Notes: generated by a model not told the origin, from the sequence alone. A stretch of DNA of 64,000 nucleotides from Streptomyces sp. NRRL B-1347 (GCF_000720325.1 NZ_JOJM01000003.1:124001-188000); one strand, 5' to 3'. Counted from the stretch's first letter, positions 25,773 to 34,952 are shown. Program-made: numbers and translations.

Positions 25773-26699
25773 ATGACCGTCCCCCACCACCGTGGTACCG
25801 CCCCGACCGGTCTCTCCCGGAGGTCGGTGCTCACCGCCGCCGGTCTGACGGCCGCGGGCGTGGCGTTCCAAGGGTCCCTGGGCGCCACGGGCGCCTCGGC
25901 GGCGACGGCCCCCGCGATCTTCTACTCGCCGCACCAGGACGACGAGGCCATCGGGATGGCCGGCTCCATACTGGAGCACAAGGCCGCGGGACGGCCGGTC
26001 TACCTGGTGCTCGTGTCCAAGGGTGAGAACGGCGGCATCGCGGAGTACCTCAACCGGACGCCGTGCTTCCTGGGCGACAAGTGCTCGGCCCCCGGGCACT
26101 ACCACGAGCTGGGGTGGCAGGAGAAGGGGGCGACGCCCGAGGTGGTCTCGGCCCGTACGTCCGAGTTCCTCCTGTCCGCCAAGGCCCTGGGCGTCGACAA
26201 GGTCATCAACTTCAAGCTCTCCGACACCGCCTACGGCACCGACAGCGAGTACGACGCCTTCGTCAAGCAGATCATGGGCAAGGTACGCGCACTCGCCCAG
26301 AAGTACCCGGGCGCCTCGCACAAGTTCACCGCGGGGTGGCTGGACACGACCAACCCGGCGTGGCCCACGAACGCCACGCACAAGGCGTGCAGCGACGCCG
26401 CGTACTGGCTGATCAAGAACGGCGAGCTGAAGGACGTCCGCTTCAACCACATCTACACGTACGAGGCGTTCAGCCGCGACCAGCGCGACCGCGGCGCGGA
26501 CTACGTGCTCCACATCCCGTCCTCGCACATGGCGAAGAAGCGGGCCGCGATCCTCGCGTACAACACATGGGACCCGAAGCGGAACCTCTACACCACGGGC
26601 TACCACAGCGTGCCCACCATGCTGGAGGAGGCGTACAGCGACCCGCGGGAGTTCGTGTACGGCCTGCCGTCCGGCTACAAGCCCGGCCGGGGGAAGTGA
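25773..26699 (+). CDS. Tat-exported PIG-L family deacetylase
   Basis: 308 aa. A twin-Arg signal (SRRSVLTAAGLTAAG, residues 15-29, cleavage near ASA at ~43) directs folded export. The zinc-binding PIG-L motif is P-H53-Q-D-D56-E (SPHQDDEA), with Gln in place of the usual Pro. The family removes acetyl from N-acetylglucosamine-type sugars. AGGAG lies before the ATG. The next gene is a lectin-like propeller, so the pair may act on an extracellular glycan. Confidence 0.9.
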   Translation: MTVPHHRGTAPTGLSRRSVLTAAGLTAAGVAFQGSLGATGASAATAPAIFYSPHQDDEAIGMAGSILEHKAAGRPVYLVLVSKGENGGIAEYLNRTPCFLGDKCSAPGHYHELGWQEKGATPEVVSARTSEFLLSAKALGVDKVINFKLSDTAYGTDSEYDAFVKQIMGKVRALAQKYPGASHKFTAGWLDTTNPAWPTNATHKACSDAAYWLIKNGELKDVRFNHIYTYEAFSRDQRDRGADYVLHIPSSHMAKKRAAILAYNTWDPKRNLYTTGYHSVPTMLEEAYSDPREFVYGLPSGYKPGRGK

Positions 26700-26929
26700 G
26701 CGGCCACCGCGCGCAGCGTGAACGCGACGGCCGACGCCGGGGTCCGGACCGGTTTCGCGCCCCTCGCGGCCGTGCGTCAGCCCTCCTGGGCAGGCACCAC
26801 GTTGGGGTGGGTATCCGGAATGGGGTTACTAATCAGACATTCTTCCGCAGAGGTGATCCGGGATGGGGCCCACCGCAGCTACCGTCCACCACGGCACGAC
26901 TCCGACCGGCTTCTGCGCAGGGAGTTCTC

Positions 26930-27976
26930 GTGGCACCTTCAACTACGCCCGGCTACACCTGGAAGGACGACTTCGGCCTGGGCGGGGGCATCGTCGACGA
27001 CCCCGGCATGGCCCCCAACGCCGACGACCGGCTTGAGTTCTTCGTCCGTGGCGGCGGCAGCGACCTCTACCACAAGTGGCAGAACTTCGACTGGAGCTGG
27101 AACAAGGACTGGCACCAGTTCCCCAACACCGCCGGTACGGTCGACGGCAGCCCCGTCGCCCTGCGCAGCCCCAACGGGCACATCCACGTCTTCTGGCGGG
27201 GCCCGGACCACAGCATCTGGCACCTGCGCCAGCAAGTCGTCAACGGCGGCTGGGGCAGCCCGGCGAAGATCGCTTCGGGCTCGGCCAGCGACCCGGCGGC
27301 CGCGCTCAACGCGGACGGCCGGATCTCCGTCTTCTACAACGGCACCGACGGCGCCCTGTGGCACGTCGACCAGACCCAGGTGAGCTACGCGGGCTTCAAC
27401 CAGCCCGACAGCCTCGCCGGGGACACCGTCGCCAACAAGCACCTGGCCCCCACCGTCGCGCGCAACGGCGAGGGCCGCCTGGAGGTCTTCGTCCACGGCG
27501 CCGCCGACGAGGTCTGGGGCATCGCCCAGAAGGCCGCCGACGCCACCACCAGCTGGAGCGCCTACTTCCGCATCTCGGACCAGAACGCCGGCGTCGTCGG
27601 GAGCCCCTTCGCCGTCACCGACGCCGACCAGCGCATCCGCGTCTTCTGGCGCCAGGACACCACCGGCTACCACGCGGTCCACCAGCCCGGATACACCAGT
27701 TGGAAGACTCCCCAGCCGCTGTCGGGGAAGATCGTGGAGACGCCGAGGGCGATCCTCGCCATGGACGGCCGCCTGGAGGTCTTCGTCGTCGCCTCCGACC
27801 GCAGCCTGTACGTCACCGAGCAGCAGCAGCCCAACGAGGACGCGTTCACCCAGGTCGACCGCCTCGGCGGCAACCTGCCCGGCCTGCCCGTCCCCGCGAG
27901 GTTCCACGACAACCGCGTCCTGGTCCCGCACCGCGGATCCGACAACGCGCTCTGGTCCTTCCAGCAAGCGCGCTGA
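26930..27976 (+). CDS. PLL-type beta-propeller lectin-like protein
   Basis: 348 aa built from seven related blades. Each has a strand of the type R-(L/I)-x-V-F-(V/W) followed ~10 residues later by (L/I)-W/Y-H: examples are RLEFFVRGGGSDLYHKWQ, HIHVFWRGPDHSIWHLRQ and RISVFYNGTDGALWHVDQ, the last near the C-terminus being DNALWSFQQ. This is the pattern of the fucose-binding PLL lectins of Photorhabdus. No signal peptide follows the GTG at 26930 (AGGGAG upstream). 230 bp after the PIG-L gene, with an AT-rich stretch at ~26815-26845 that may be its promoter. Confidence 0.82.
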   Translation: MAPSTTPGYTWKDDFGLGGGIVDDPGMAPNADDRLEFFVRGGGSDLYHKWQNFDWSWNKDWHQFPNTAGTVDGSPVALRSPNGHIHVFWRGPDHSIWHLRQQVVNGGWGSPAKIASGSASDPAAALNADGRISVFYNGTDGALWHVDQTQVSYAGFNQPDSLAGDTVANKHLAPTVARNGEGRLEVFVHGAADEVWGIAQKAADATTSWSAYFRISDQNAGVVGSPFAVTDADQRIRVFWRQDTTGYHAVHQPGYTSWKTPQPLSGKIVETPRAILAMDGRLEVFVVASDRSLYVTEQQQPNEDAFTQVDRLGGNLPGLPVPARFHDNRVLVPHRGSDNALWSFQQAR

Positions 27977-28006
27977 CGAGGTCCGGTCGTACCCGGGCGC
28001 CGGGTC

Positions 28007-28558
28007 TCACCCCGCCGGGCCGCCGGTCTTGCCCAGGGCGTCCGTCAGAGCGCGGCAGAAGGCCGGGAGGTCGTCCGGCTTGCGGCTGGTGACGAGGACG
28101 TTGGGGCCCGCGGTGCACACCTGCACCTCCTGGTCGACCCACGTACCGCCCGCGTTGCGGATGTCGGTGCGCAGGCTGGGCCAGGAGGTGAGGGTGCGGC
28201 CGCGCACCACGTCGGCCTCGACGAGCGTCCACGGGGCGTGGCAGATCGCCGCGACCGGCTTGCCCGCGGTGAAGAAGTCCTTGACGAACCCCACCGCCCG
28301 CTCGTCCATGCGCAGGGCGTCGGGGTTGGCGACGCCGCCGGGCAGGACCAGGGCCTCGAAGCCGGCGGCGGACGCCTCGGCCACGACCTGGTCGACCGGG
28401 AAGGAGTCGGCCTTGTCGAGGTGGTCGAATCCCTGGACGCGGCCGGGCTCGGTCGACAGCAGGACGGGCTCGGCCCCGGCGGCCTCGACGGCTCGCCACG
28501 GCTCGGTCAGTTCGATCTGCTCCACGCCTTCGGGCGCGGTGAGAAAGGCGATGCGCAC
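28007..28558 (-). CDS. DJ-1/PfpI family protein
   Basis: 183 aa, a class I glutamine-amidotransferase-like fold. The nucleophile elbow is AAICHAPW (Cys ~101 followed by His), with an upstream Glu in the IAFLTAPEGVEQIEL segment. The family includes intracellular proteases, chaperones and deglycases induced by stress. GTG 28558 is chosen because AGGAGAGGAG precedes it. Adjacent to the Dps gene on the same strand, which fits a stress unit. Confidence 0.92.
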   Translation of the reverse strand: MRIAFLTAPEGVEQIELTEPWRAVEAAGAEPVLLSTEPGRVQGFDHLDKADSFPVDQVVAEASAAGFEALVLPGGVANPDALRMDERAVGFVKDFFTAGKPVAAICHAPWTLVEADVVRGRTLTSWPSLRTDIRNAGGTWVDQEVQVCTAGPNVLVTSRKPDDLPAFCRALTDALGKTGGPAG

Positions 28559-28637
28559 GGCGGCTCCTCTCCTGGTAAGGGGTGATGTGCTGCTGCGAGT
28601 TCTCGTACGCGTGGTCTTCGTGGTCCTCGTGGTGCGG

Positions 28638-29198
28638 TCAGCCGTTCCGGGCGGCTTCCGCGGCCTCGCGCTCCGTGGCCTTTCCACCGGTGGCGAGGGT
28701 GCCCTGGGCGCTCTCCAGATGGGCCCGGACGAACCACTGGAACTGGTCCAGGTCCCGCACCTGTTCGATGAGGATGTCCTCGGTGGCCGGGTCGAGCTTG
28801 CCGACCTCGTCGATGGCGGCGCGGTAGGCCTCGATCACACCGGTGTACACGAGGTCGAGCGCGCCCAGGTGGGCGATGGCGTCGGCCCGGCCGATGCTGT
28901 AGTCGTCCCAGGTGCGCTCGGACACCAGGGTGCCCGGGGTGCCCTGCGGCACGCCGCCGAGGGCCGAGATGCGCTCGGCGACGTCGTCGGCCATGGCGCG
29001 GACGCGGTCGACCTGCGGGTCCAGCATCTCGTGCACGGCGATGAAGTGCGGGCCGACGACGTTCCAGTGCACGTGCTTGAGCGTGAGGTGCAGATCGTTC
29101 AGCGCGTGCAGACGCATGCCGAGCGCCGCTATGAGCTTGCCGCCGTCCTCGACGCTGATGCCGGGGACGGTGTAGCGCGGAGTGGTGGTACGGGTCAT
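28638..29198 (-). CDS. dps: Dps-family iron-storage / DNA-protection protein
   Basis: 186 aa, ferritin-like dodecamer-forming family. The intersubunit ferroxidase ligands are visible in LKHVHWNVVGPHFIAVHEML (His, His, then Glu/Asp). A flexible C-terminal tail (ATGGKATEREAAEAARNG) extends beyond the core. It oxidises Fe(II) with H2O2 and protects DNA. It is upstream of the PfpI gene in the same direction, 79 bp apart. Confidence 0.93.
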   Translation of the reverse strand: MTRTTTPRYTVPGISVEDGGKLIAALGMRLHALNDLHLTLKHVHWNVVGPHFIAVHEMLDPQVDRVRAMADDVAERISALGGVPQGTPGTLVSERTWDDYSIGRADAIAHLGALDLVYTGVIEAYRAAIDEVGKLDPATEDILIEQVRDLDQFQWFVRAHLESAQGTLATGGKATEREAAEAARNG

Positions 29199-29413
29199 GG
29201 TGCGCTCTCCTCACAAGGGTCGGGTCTCGACGCCCCGGCGCGGGCCGCGGCATCGATGCCGGAACAACGGGTACTGGGACGACCGACGCGTCGTCCCCCT
29301 CTGGCACGCCTTCCCCCGAGCGGCACGGCATAACGTGTGAAATAGCTTAAAGGCCACATATAGCGATGCCGACGGGGCAGACGCGGGGCACATCAGAAGA
29401 AGGGGTGGACACC

Positions 29414-29716
29414 GTGTTGATGCCGGATCCCAAGGCACTGAGAGTCCTGCTCGCCCGCTACGCCGAGCTGCGCATCGCGGCGCCGCCGACCGAGGCGACC
29501 CGGCGCGCGCTGGCGGACGTGAGCTACACGCTCTGCGTACTGACCGGGGTGAACAGGGTCGACGACGCGCTCGACGTCGCCGACACGCTGCTCGCGGTGC
29601 CCGGAGGCGGCGAGGGGCGGGGGCGTGCCGCATCGGTTCCCGCCGAGGCACCGGGGGTGCCCGCCGCGCGCCGGACGGCTCCGACTCCGACCCCGGCTCC
29701 GACCCCGGCCAGTTGA
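29414..29716 (+). CDS. DUF5133 domain protein
   Basis: 100 aa. The start MLMPDPKALRVLLARYAELR and the core DVSYTLCVLTGVNRVDDALD are typical of the actinobacterial DUF5133 family, whose function is unknown. GTG 29414 gives the usual family N-terminus and has GAAGGGG upstream. The C-terminus is a Pro/Thr-rich tail (TPTPAPTPAS). Followed after 23 bp by the SRPBCC gene, so probably one transcript. The upstream AT-rich stretch at 29338-29362 likely holds the promoter. Confidence 0.82.
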   Translation: MLMPDPKALRVLLARYAELRIAAPPTEATRRALADVSYTLCVLTGVNRVDDALDVADTLLAVPGGGEGRGRAASVPAEAPGVPAARRTAPTPTPAPTPAS

Positions 29717-29739
29717 TTGACAGAAGCAGAGGAGGACGT

Positions 29740-30261
29740 ATGAGCACCATCAAGGAAACCGTGGACGTACAGGTACCGATCCGCACGGCGTACGACCAAT
29801 GGACGCAGTTCGAGGAGTTCCCGACGTTCATGGAAGGCGTCGACGAGGTCCGGCAGATCGACGACGTGCACAACCACTGGACCACGAGCATCGGCGGCAT
29901 ACGCCGCGAGTTCGACACGGAGATCGTCGACCAGTTCCCGGACGACCGGATCACCTGGCGGACCATCGGCGGCGACACCCGCCAGCAGGGCTCCGTCCGC
30001 TTCCGGCAGCTCGACGCGGCGCGGACCCGGGTGGAGCTGGTCATGGACATCGAGCCCACCGGCGTCGCGGAGAAGGGCGCGGACGCGCTGGGCGTGATCG
30101 AGCGGCGCGTGAAGGGCGATCTGCGCCGGTTCAAGGACCGTGTCGAGCACACCGGTGCGAGCGGCGCCTGGCGCGGCCGCATCCGGCCGGGCGAATCCGG
30201 CTCGACTCCGCCGGGCACATCCGGCTCGATCCCGCAGGGTGACTCCGGCTCGCCCCTCTGA
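29740..30261 (+). CDS. SRPBCC (cyclase/dehydrase-type) protein
   Basis: 173 aa. The START-like fold of the polyketide cyclase family is seen as VDVQVPIRTAYDQWTQFEEF, PTFMEGVDEV, and DRITWRTIGGDTRQQGSV. In this setting such proteins are general lipid or stress proteins rather than polyketide cyclases. GAGGAGG precedes the ATG. The C-terminal tail has three short degenerate repeats (ESGSTPPGTSGSIPQGDSGS). Downstream partner of DUF5133. Confidence 0.88.
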   Translation: MSTIKETVDVQVPIRTAYDQWTQFEEFPTFMEGVDEVRQIDDVHNHWTTSIGGIRREFDTEIVDQFPDDRITWRTIGGDTRQQGSVRFRQLDAARTRVELVMDIEPTGVAEKGADALGVIERRVKGDLRRFKDRVEHTGASGAWRGRIRPGESGSTPPGTSGSIPQGDSGSPL

Positions 30262-30276
30262 CCTCGCCTCCCCCAC

Positions 30277-30300
30277 GGCGCCGCCACCCTGGGCGGCGCC
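30277..30300. terminator. Bidirectional terminator hairpin
   Basis: GGCGCCGCC (30277-30285) pairs with GGCGGCGCC (30292-30300) across a 6-nt loop between the convergent SRPBCC and ANTAR genes. Confidence 0.6.
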
Positions 30301-30319
30301 CGCACCACCCCCCGGCGAC

Positions 30320-30697
30320 TCAGCGCGGAACGCACGCGCTGGTCTCCCGCGCCCCTTCCCGTAGCTCCTCCCGCAGTTCTTGGCGCAGCCCGACGCGCCT
30401 CCCGGTCGGCTCCCGGCGTCTGACCGCCGCGGCCATCGCGCGGCCCACGTCCTCGGGCAGCCCTCCACAGCGGGGCCACCGCACGACGTGCTCCGCGATC
30501 TCCCGCAGCTTGGTGTTGGTGTTCTGGGAGACCTCCCGCAGCAGTTCCCAGGCGGTCTCCGGGCGCACTCCGCTACAGGCCACCACGACACCGATGGCCT
30601 GATCCACGACCGCGTGCGAGACAACCGCGCGCTGGAGCTGCGCGATCTCCTCCTGGAGAGCGACGACCCGGCCGGCGTGTTCTTCGTCTTCAGGCAT
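30320..30697 (-). CDS. Short ANTAR-domain protein
   Basis: 125 aa. A coiled-coil start (VVALQEEIAQLQRAVVSHAV) leads into an ANTAR domain (VDQAIGVVVACSGVRPETAW, then LLREVSQNTNTKLREIAEHV). There is no sensor domain, so it may need a partner or be constitutive. Expected to bind RNA hairpins and antiterminate. Its basic tail (RRREPTGRRVGLRQ) may add RNA affinity. Confidence 0.9.
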   Translation of the reverse strand: MPEDEEHAGRVVALQEEIAQLQRAVVSHAVVDQAIGVVVACSGVRPETAWELLREVSQNTNTKLREIAEHVVRWPRCGGLPEDVGRAMAAAVRRREPTGRRVGLRQELREELREGARETSACVPR

Positions 30698-30981
30698 CGT
30701 GAGGGGAACTCCCTGGTGAGACGGCCATGACGGTCACTGTCCCGCCTGCCCTCGATCGCCGCCGGTGAGAGCGCGCACAGCGAACACTTGCCGCCCCGGC
30801 TGTCCAGAAAGCGCAATGAGCACGGCGGCATGGCCTTCGGACCCCCCGCGGGGCACGTAACGTCGGCTGAGCAGCCCGGTCTCACCGCGTGCCCCTCTCG
30901 CCCGAGCGCGGCCGACGGGCGACGACCGACAGGGAGCGCGGCCGCCCGTCCCCGCCCGCTCCCCCACCAGGAGGTGACGCC

Positions 30982-31938
30982 GTGAGTTCGCTGACGTTCG
31001 AGAGCGACGACCTAGAAGTGACGGAGGACTTCCTCTGCCGCGCCTACGCCAAGATGCGCATCGGCAGCGGAACACCCGAGTCCAGCCACGCGCGCATCCA
31101 CCGCGACAGCACCCCGGCGATCAGCGTGGACGAGCTGGACCTCGACTTCGACATGTCCTACTCCGTGACCCCGCTGGGCAGGATCTGCCTGTGCGTCGTG
31201 CACGAAGGCACCATCCAGGACCACGCCTTCCACGGCGTCCGGGACGACTTCGGCCCCGGCGACGTCGTGATGTTCGCCCCCCATGACCTGCCGTACGCGG
31301 GACGCATCTGCAGCGCCCGCTACAACATCACGATGCTCGACCCCGGGCTGCTCGACCAGGTCGCGGCCACCGCGGGAAGGCCCCTCCACGAGCCCGTGCG
31401 GCTGACCCGGCACAGACCCTCGTCCCCCGGCGCCGCCGACTACCTCAAGAAGGCGATCGTTCATCTGCGCGACCACGTCCTGGCCGACCCGGCCGTCGCG
31501 GCGCAGCCCCTCATCGTGTCGGCCAGCAGTCAGCTCCTGGCCGCGAGCGTCCTCGCCGCGTTCCCCAACACCGCGCGCACCGACCCCACCGCCCAGGACC
31601 GCACCGACGCCCACTCCACCACCCTGCGGCGCGCCGTCGCCTACATCGACGACCACGCGGACCGGCCCATCACCGTCGCCGACATCGCCGCCGCTGCCCA
31701 CGTGACGATCCGCACCCTTCAGTACGCCTTCCGCCGTCACCTCGACACGACGCCGCTGGCCCATCTGCGCCGGGCCCGGCTCGCGCACGCGCACCGCGAC
31801 CTGCTGAACGCCCCGCCGCGGGGCGACGCCACCGTCGCGGGCATCGCCGCGCGCTGGGGCTTCGCCCACCCGGGCCGCTTCGCCGCGCTCTACCGGTCGG
31901 TGTACGGCACCAGTCCGTCGCGCACCCTGCGCACCTGA
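30982..31938 (+). CDS. AraC-family transcriptional activator
   Basis: 318 aa. The N-terminal half is an AraC-binding-like domain (residues ~40-180). The C-terminal double HTH covers ~215-315: ITVADIAAAAHVTIRTLQYA with FRRHLDTTPLAHLRRARLAH, then AGIAARWGFAHPGRFAALYR. GTG 30982 has GGAGGTGA upstream. No obvious target lies next to it. Confidence 0.92.
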   Translation: MSSLTFESDDLEVTEDFLCRAYAKMRIGSGTPESSHARIHRDSTPAISVDELDLDFDMSYSVTPLGRICLCVVHEGTIQDHAFHGVRDDFGPGDVVMFAPHDLPYAGRICSARYNITMLDPGLLDQVAATAGRPLHEPVRLTRHRPSSPGAADYLKKAIVHLRDHVLADPAVAAQPLIVSASSQLLAASVLAAFPNTARTDPTAQDRTDAHSTTLRRAVAYIDDHADRPITVADIAAAAHVTIRTLQYAFRRHLDTTPLAHLRRARLAHAHRDLLNAPPRGDATVAGIAARWGFAHPGRFAALYRSVYGTSPSRTLRT

Positions 31939-31954
31939 CGGCGTCGCACGCGTC

Positions 31955-31985
31955 GGCCCCCGTCGGCGGGTCGCCGACGGGGGCC
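31955..31985. terminator. Strong bidirectional terminator
   Basis: A 14-bp perfect inverted repeat (31955-31968 and 31972-31985) with a 3-nt loop lies between the convergent AraC gene and the secreted-protein gene. Confidence 0.85.
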
Positions 31986-31998
31986 GTGGAGGCGGGGA

Positions 31999-32619
31999 TC
32001 AGTAGAGCTTGTTCACGGCCGTCCTGGTCGTGGCCTTGAAGCCGCTGACCGGCGCGTCCGACAGCTTGCCCAGCTGGCCCCAGCGGACGAGCGTCACGGT
32101 GCGCCCGTCACGGCCGACCGCGAACAGGTTGGCGTCCGAGGCCCCCCAGTTCCACTTGGTGTGCAGGCCGTAGACGTGGGCGCCCTCCTCGACGTCCAGC
32201 TTGCCGTAGTACTTCTGCTTGGCATCGACGTCCGGGTGCTCCCGCTCCAGGCGTGCGGCGCAGCCGTCGAGCTTCTTGCGCAGGAGCCCGGCGAACTCCT
32301 TGGCCCGCTGGGTGCTCCGCTCCACCACGGTCACCTGTACGGCGTTGGTGTCGAGGTCGGTCCAGAAGGTGCGGTGCACCGACGTCGACGGCAGCGCCTC
32401 GCCCACGCACACCGGCAGGGCTTCGGGCTGGCCCGCGGTCACCCGCCCGGCGTGCCACGCCGACGTCGGGTGCGGCGGCAGCTCACGGGCGCTGAGGAAA
32501 CGCGGTTCCCCGCCACCGGCCGGGGCCGCGGCGGCGGGCGCCGCGACGGCCGCGGCCGTGGCCGCCACGCACAAGCCGACCGTCGTCGCGGCCAGGGCAC
32601 CTCGGTTACGCATGCTCAC
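31999..32619 (-). CDS. Secreted protein, PknH-sensor-like size, unknown function
   Basis: 206 aa with a long Ala-rich Sec signal peptide (VGLCVAATAAAVAAPAAAAP). The mature domain has two Cys (PVCVGE and LDGCAARL) likely forming a disulfide, and a VTVVERSTQRAKEFAGLLRK segment that recalls the sensor domains of mycobacterial PknH-type proteins. Family uncertain. GTG 32619 is preferred because GGGGGAG is at correct spacing; ATG 32613 is an alternative. Confidence 0.75.
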   Translation of the reverse strand: MSMRNRGALAATTVGLCVAATAAAVAAPAAAAPAGGGEPRFLSARELPPHPTSAWHAGRVTAGQPEALPVCVGEALPSTSVHRTFWTDLDTNAVQVTVVERSTQRAKEFAGLLRKKLDGCAARLEREHPDVDAKQKYYGKLDVEEGAHVYGLHTKWNWGASDANLFAVGRDGRTVTLVRWGQLGKLSDAPVSGFKATTRTAVNKLY

Positions 32620-32788
32620 TTGTCTCCCCCAACTCCTGCTGGTTCCGTGCCGGTCGGCACTTCCACCCCGTTCGACCCACCGCGGCCGCGGGACGTTGCA
32701 CGGCTGATCGTCACAGCCTCGTCGCGTATGTCACCGATCGGAAACAGGAGTTCGGGCGCCGGTCGCCGGGCGCGGGTGGGGCCCTGGC

Positions 32789-33178
32789 TCAGGCGTCCTG
32801 CTCGTACCAGCGCAGTTCCACGGTGTTGCCGTCCGGGTCCTGCACGTAGAGGGAGAGCCCGGTGCCGCGGGCGCCGAAGCGCTTGCCGGGGCCGTCGAGG
32901 ACGGTGAACTGGCCGGAGTCGATGACCTCCTGCCAGTCGAGGGGCTCGACCGCCAGGCAGATGTGGTCGACGTTGCTCCCCCGCGACTCCGTGTCGGAGG
33001 CCGGGAAGAGGTCGATGATGGTGGAGGCGCTGACCCGCACGGACGGGAAGGAGACCTTGCCGGCCCGCCACTCCTCCACCCGTACCGGTTCGAGACCCAG
33101 CGGGCCGGTGTAGAAGGCGAGCGAACGCTCGACGTCGGCGACGTTGAGGACGATGTGGTCGAGGGCGATCACGCGCAT
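32789..33178 (-). CDS. VOC-family (glyoxalase/dioxygenase fold) protein
   Basis: 129 aa. Metal ligands of the vicinal oxygen chelate fold are in place: His in ALDHIVLNV, His in NVDHICLAVE and Glu in GNTVELRWYE. It could be a glyoxalase, an extradiol dioxygenase relative or a resistance protein. Divergent from a LysR gene that probably controls it. Confidence 0.92.
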   Translation of the reverse strand: MRVIALDHIVLNVADVERSLAFYTGPLGLEPVRVEEWRAGKVSFPSVRVSASTIIDLFPASDTESRGSNVDHICLAVEPLDWQEVIDSGQFTVLDGPGKRFGARGTGLSLYVQDPDGNTVELRWYEQDA

Positions 33179-33293
33179 GGCAGTCTCCGCGAGGTCGGGG
33201 GCGCGCCTGGGCGCCGGTCACCGACCGGTCGCCGACCACTGTGGTCCGCCGCTGACTTCATGATCACCCAGCACCCACTCATCAGTCCAACAC

Positions 33294-33310
33294 ATACTTT
33301 TCATGGGTAT
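33294..33310. promoter_or_regulatory. Candidate LysR operator
   Basis: ATAC-N9-GTAT in an AT-rich stretch just before the LysR start codon and within the VOC/LysR divergent region. Confidence 0.45.
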
Positions 33311-33333
33311 CGATCGTGATCCACGATGGATCC

Positions 33334-34206
33334 ATGGACCTCCAGCAGATGCGCTACGTCCTCGCGGTGGCGGAGACCGCCAGCTTCACCCGCGCCGCCG
33401 AGCGGTGCCACGTCGTCCAGTCCGCGCTCAGCCACCAAGTGGCGCGCCTGGAGAAGGAACTGGGCGCCCGGCTCTTCGAGCGGACCAGCCGCCGGGTGCG
33501 CCTCACCGCCGCGGGCGAGGCGTTCCTGCCCGCCGCGCGGCAGGCCCTGGACGCGGCCGAGCGGGCCCGCGCGGAGGTGGCGGCGGCCACCGGCGAGGTG
33601 CGGGGCAGGCTGACCGTGGGGGCGATTCCCACGGTGACGGCGGTGGACCTCCCCGCGGTGCTGCGGGACTACCGCAGGCGCTACCCGCAGGTGCGCATCA
33701 GCCTGCGCGCCGGTTCCAGCGAGCAGCTCGTCGAACGGGTACGCGAGGGGCAGTTGGACGCGGCGTTCATCGGTGTGCAGCCCGGCTTCCGGACGCAGGG
33801 CGTCCACGACCGGGAGCTCGCCCACGGGCAGCACGTCGCCGTGGTCGCCCCGGACCATCCGCTGGCCGCGCACCGGCAGGTGGACCTCCGCCTCCTCGCC
33901 GACCAGGCGTTCGTCGACTTCGCCGAGGGCAGCGCCGCCCGCGCCCAGTCCGATCGGGCCTTCGCGGCGGCCGGGCTGCGGCGCGAAGTGGCCTTCGAGG
34001 TGTCAGGGGTCGAGCTGATGTCCCGCATGGTCCGCCAGGGCCTCGGCGTCGCCCTGCTGCCCGCGTCGTTCGCGACCGAACTCCACGGCCTGCGGAGCGT
34101 GCCGATCACCGACGGACCGGTACGGGTGGAGCGCCTCGTCTGGAGCCGCGCCACCCCGCCGCCCGCCGCGTCCGCCTTCCTCGCCCTGCTGGACATCGCG
34201 GACTGA
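33334..34206 (+). CDS. LysR-family regulator
   Basis: 290 aa. The N-terminal HTH is MRYVLAVAETASFTRAAERC with HVVQSALSHQVARLEKELGA, followed by the periplasmic-binding-like effector domain (LTVGAIPTV, LSGVELMSRMV-like VSGVELMSRM). ATG 33334 matches the family N-terminus. Divergent from the VOC gene (155 bp), its likely target. Confidence 0.94.
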   Translation: MDLQQMRYVLAVAETASFTRAAERCHVVQSALSHQVARLEKELGARLFERTSRRVRLTAAGEAFLPAARQALDAAERARAEVAAATGEVRGRLTVGAIPTVTAVDLPAVLRDYRRRYPQVRISLRAGSSEQLVERVREGQLDAAFIGVQPGFRTQGVHDRELAHGQHVAVVAPDHPLAAHRQVDLRLLADQAFVDFAEGSAARAQSDRAFAAAGLRREVAFEVSGVELMSRMVRQGLGVALLPASFATELHGLRSVPITDGPVRVERLVWSRATPPPAASAFLALLDIAD

Positions 34207-34236
34207 GGGGCCGACCGCGTCAGCGCGGCACACCGG

Positions 34237-34824
34237 CTACCGGTCGAGGATTCCCTCGACGATCCTCAGCAGCCGGTCACCGGCCCGGTCGACGCTGCCG
34301 TTCTGCGTGGCGACCTGCGCGCCTTCGAGTACGAAGGTGATCTCCGCCGCGGCCTGTTCGGGGTCGGCGAGCCCGGCCGCCGCGCACATGCCGAGCAGCC
34401 TGCGCATCTGGTGGGCCTTGTGCTGCTCGATCACCTGCCGCGCGGGATGGGCGCGGTCGGGCAGCTCCGCGAGGGAGTTGACGAACGGGCAGCCCCGGTA
34501 CGAGAGCGTCGGCAGGCCCTCGGCGATGAAGCGGGCCAGGCCCAGGATCTGCTCCCGCGGCCGGTCCGGGTACTCGGCCCCGACCCGGTCGAAGGCCGCC
34601 CGGTAGTCGGCGGCGAGGATCCGCAGCCACTCCGCGACCAGCGCGTCCTTGGTCTCGAAGTGCCGGTAGATGGCCATCTTGGTGGTCCCGGCCCGCTCGG
34701 CGATCGCCTGTACGCCCACCCGCAGGATCCCCTCGCTCTGGAAGAGCTCCTCCGCCGCGTCGAGGATGCGCTCGCGCGGCGGCAGTTTCGCCACCCTGCC
34801 CGGCCTGCTGACGGTCGATGCCAT
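34237..34824 (-). CDS. TetR-family repressor of the amidase
   Basis: 195 aa. The HTH is RERILDAAEELFQSEGILRV with IAERAGTTKMAIYRHFETKD. The C-terminal domain has the RGCPFVNSLAEL loop common to one TetR_C subfamily, with a Cys that could sense electrophiles. Divergent from the amidase; a perfect 18-bp palindrome lies between them. Confidence 0.94.
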   Translation of the reverse strand: MASTVSRPGRVAKLPPRERILDAAEELFQSEGILRVGVQAIAERAGTTKMAIYRHFETKDALVAEWLRILAADYRAAFDRVGAEYPDRPREQILGLARFIAEGLPTLSYRGCPFVNSLAELPDRAHPARQVIEQHKAHQMRRLLGMCAAAGLADPEQAAAEITFVLEGAQVATQNGSVDRAGDRLLRIVEGILDR

Positions 34825-34892
34825 GACTGCTCCGTGACGTCCGATCGGCGGCGAGGTCCTCGCCTGCTGCTACGGTACCAACCAGTGCCAGA

Positions 34893-34910
34893 CGATACCG
34901 ATCGGTATCG
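34893..34910. promoter_or_regulatory. 18-bp perfect palindromic operator
   Basis: CGATACCGATCGGTATCG reads the same on both strands and sits in the 128-bp TetR/amidase gap. A GGTATT half-site follows at 34923. Confidence 0.8.
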
Positions 34911-34952
34911 CGCGGTACTCAACGGTATTTTCCTTTGCGCTGGGAGCGACAG

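Noticed and set aside
29740..30261. Polyketide cyclase of an aromatic polyketide cluster
   Set aside because: No ketosynthase or acyl carrier protein exists in the window; the SRPBCC protein is paired with DUF5133 instead.
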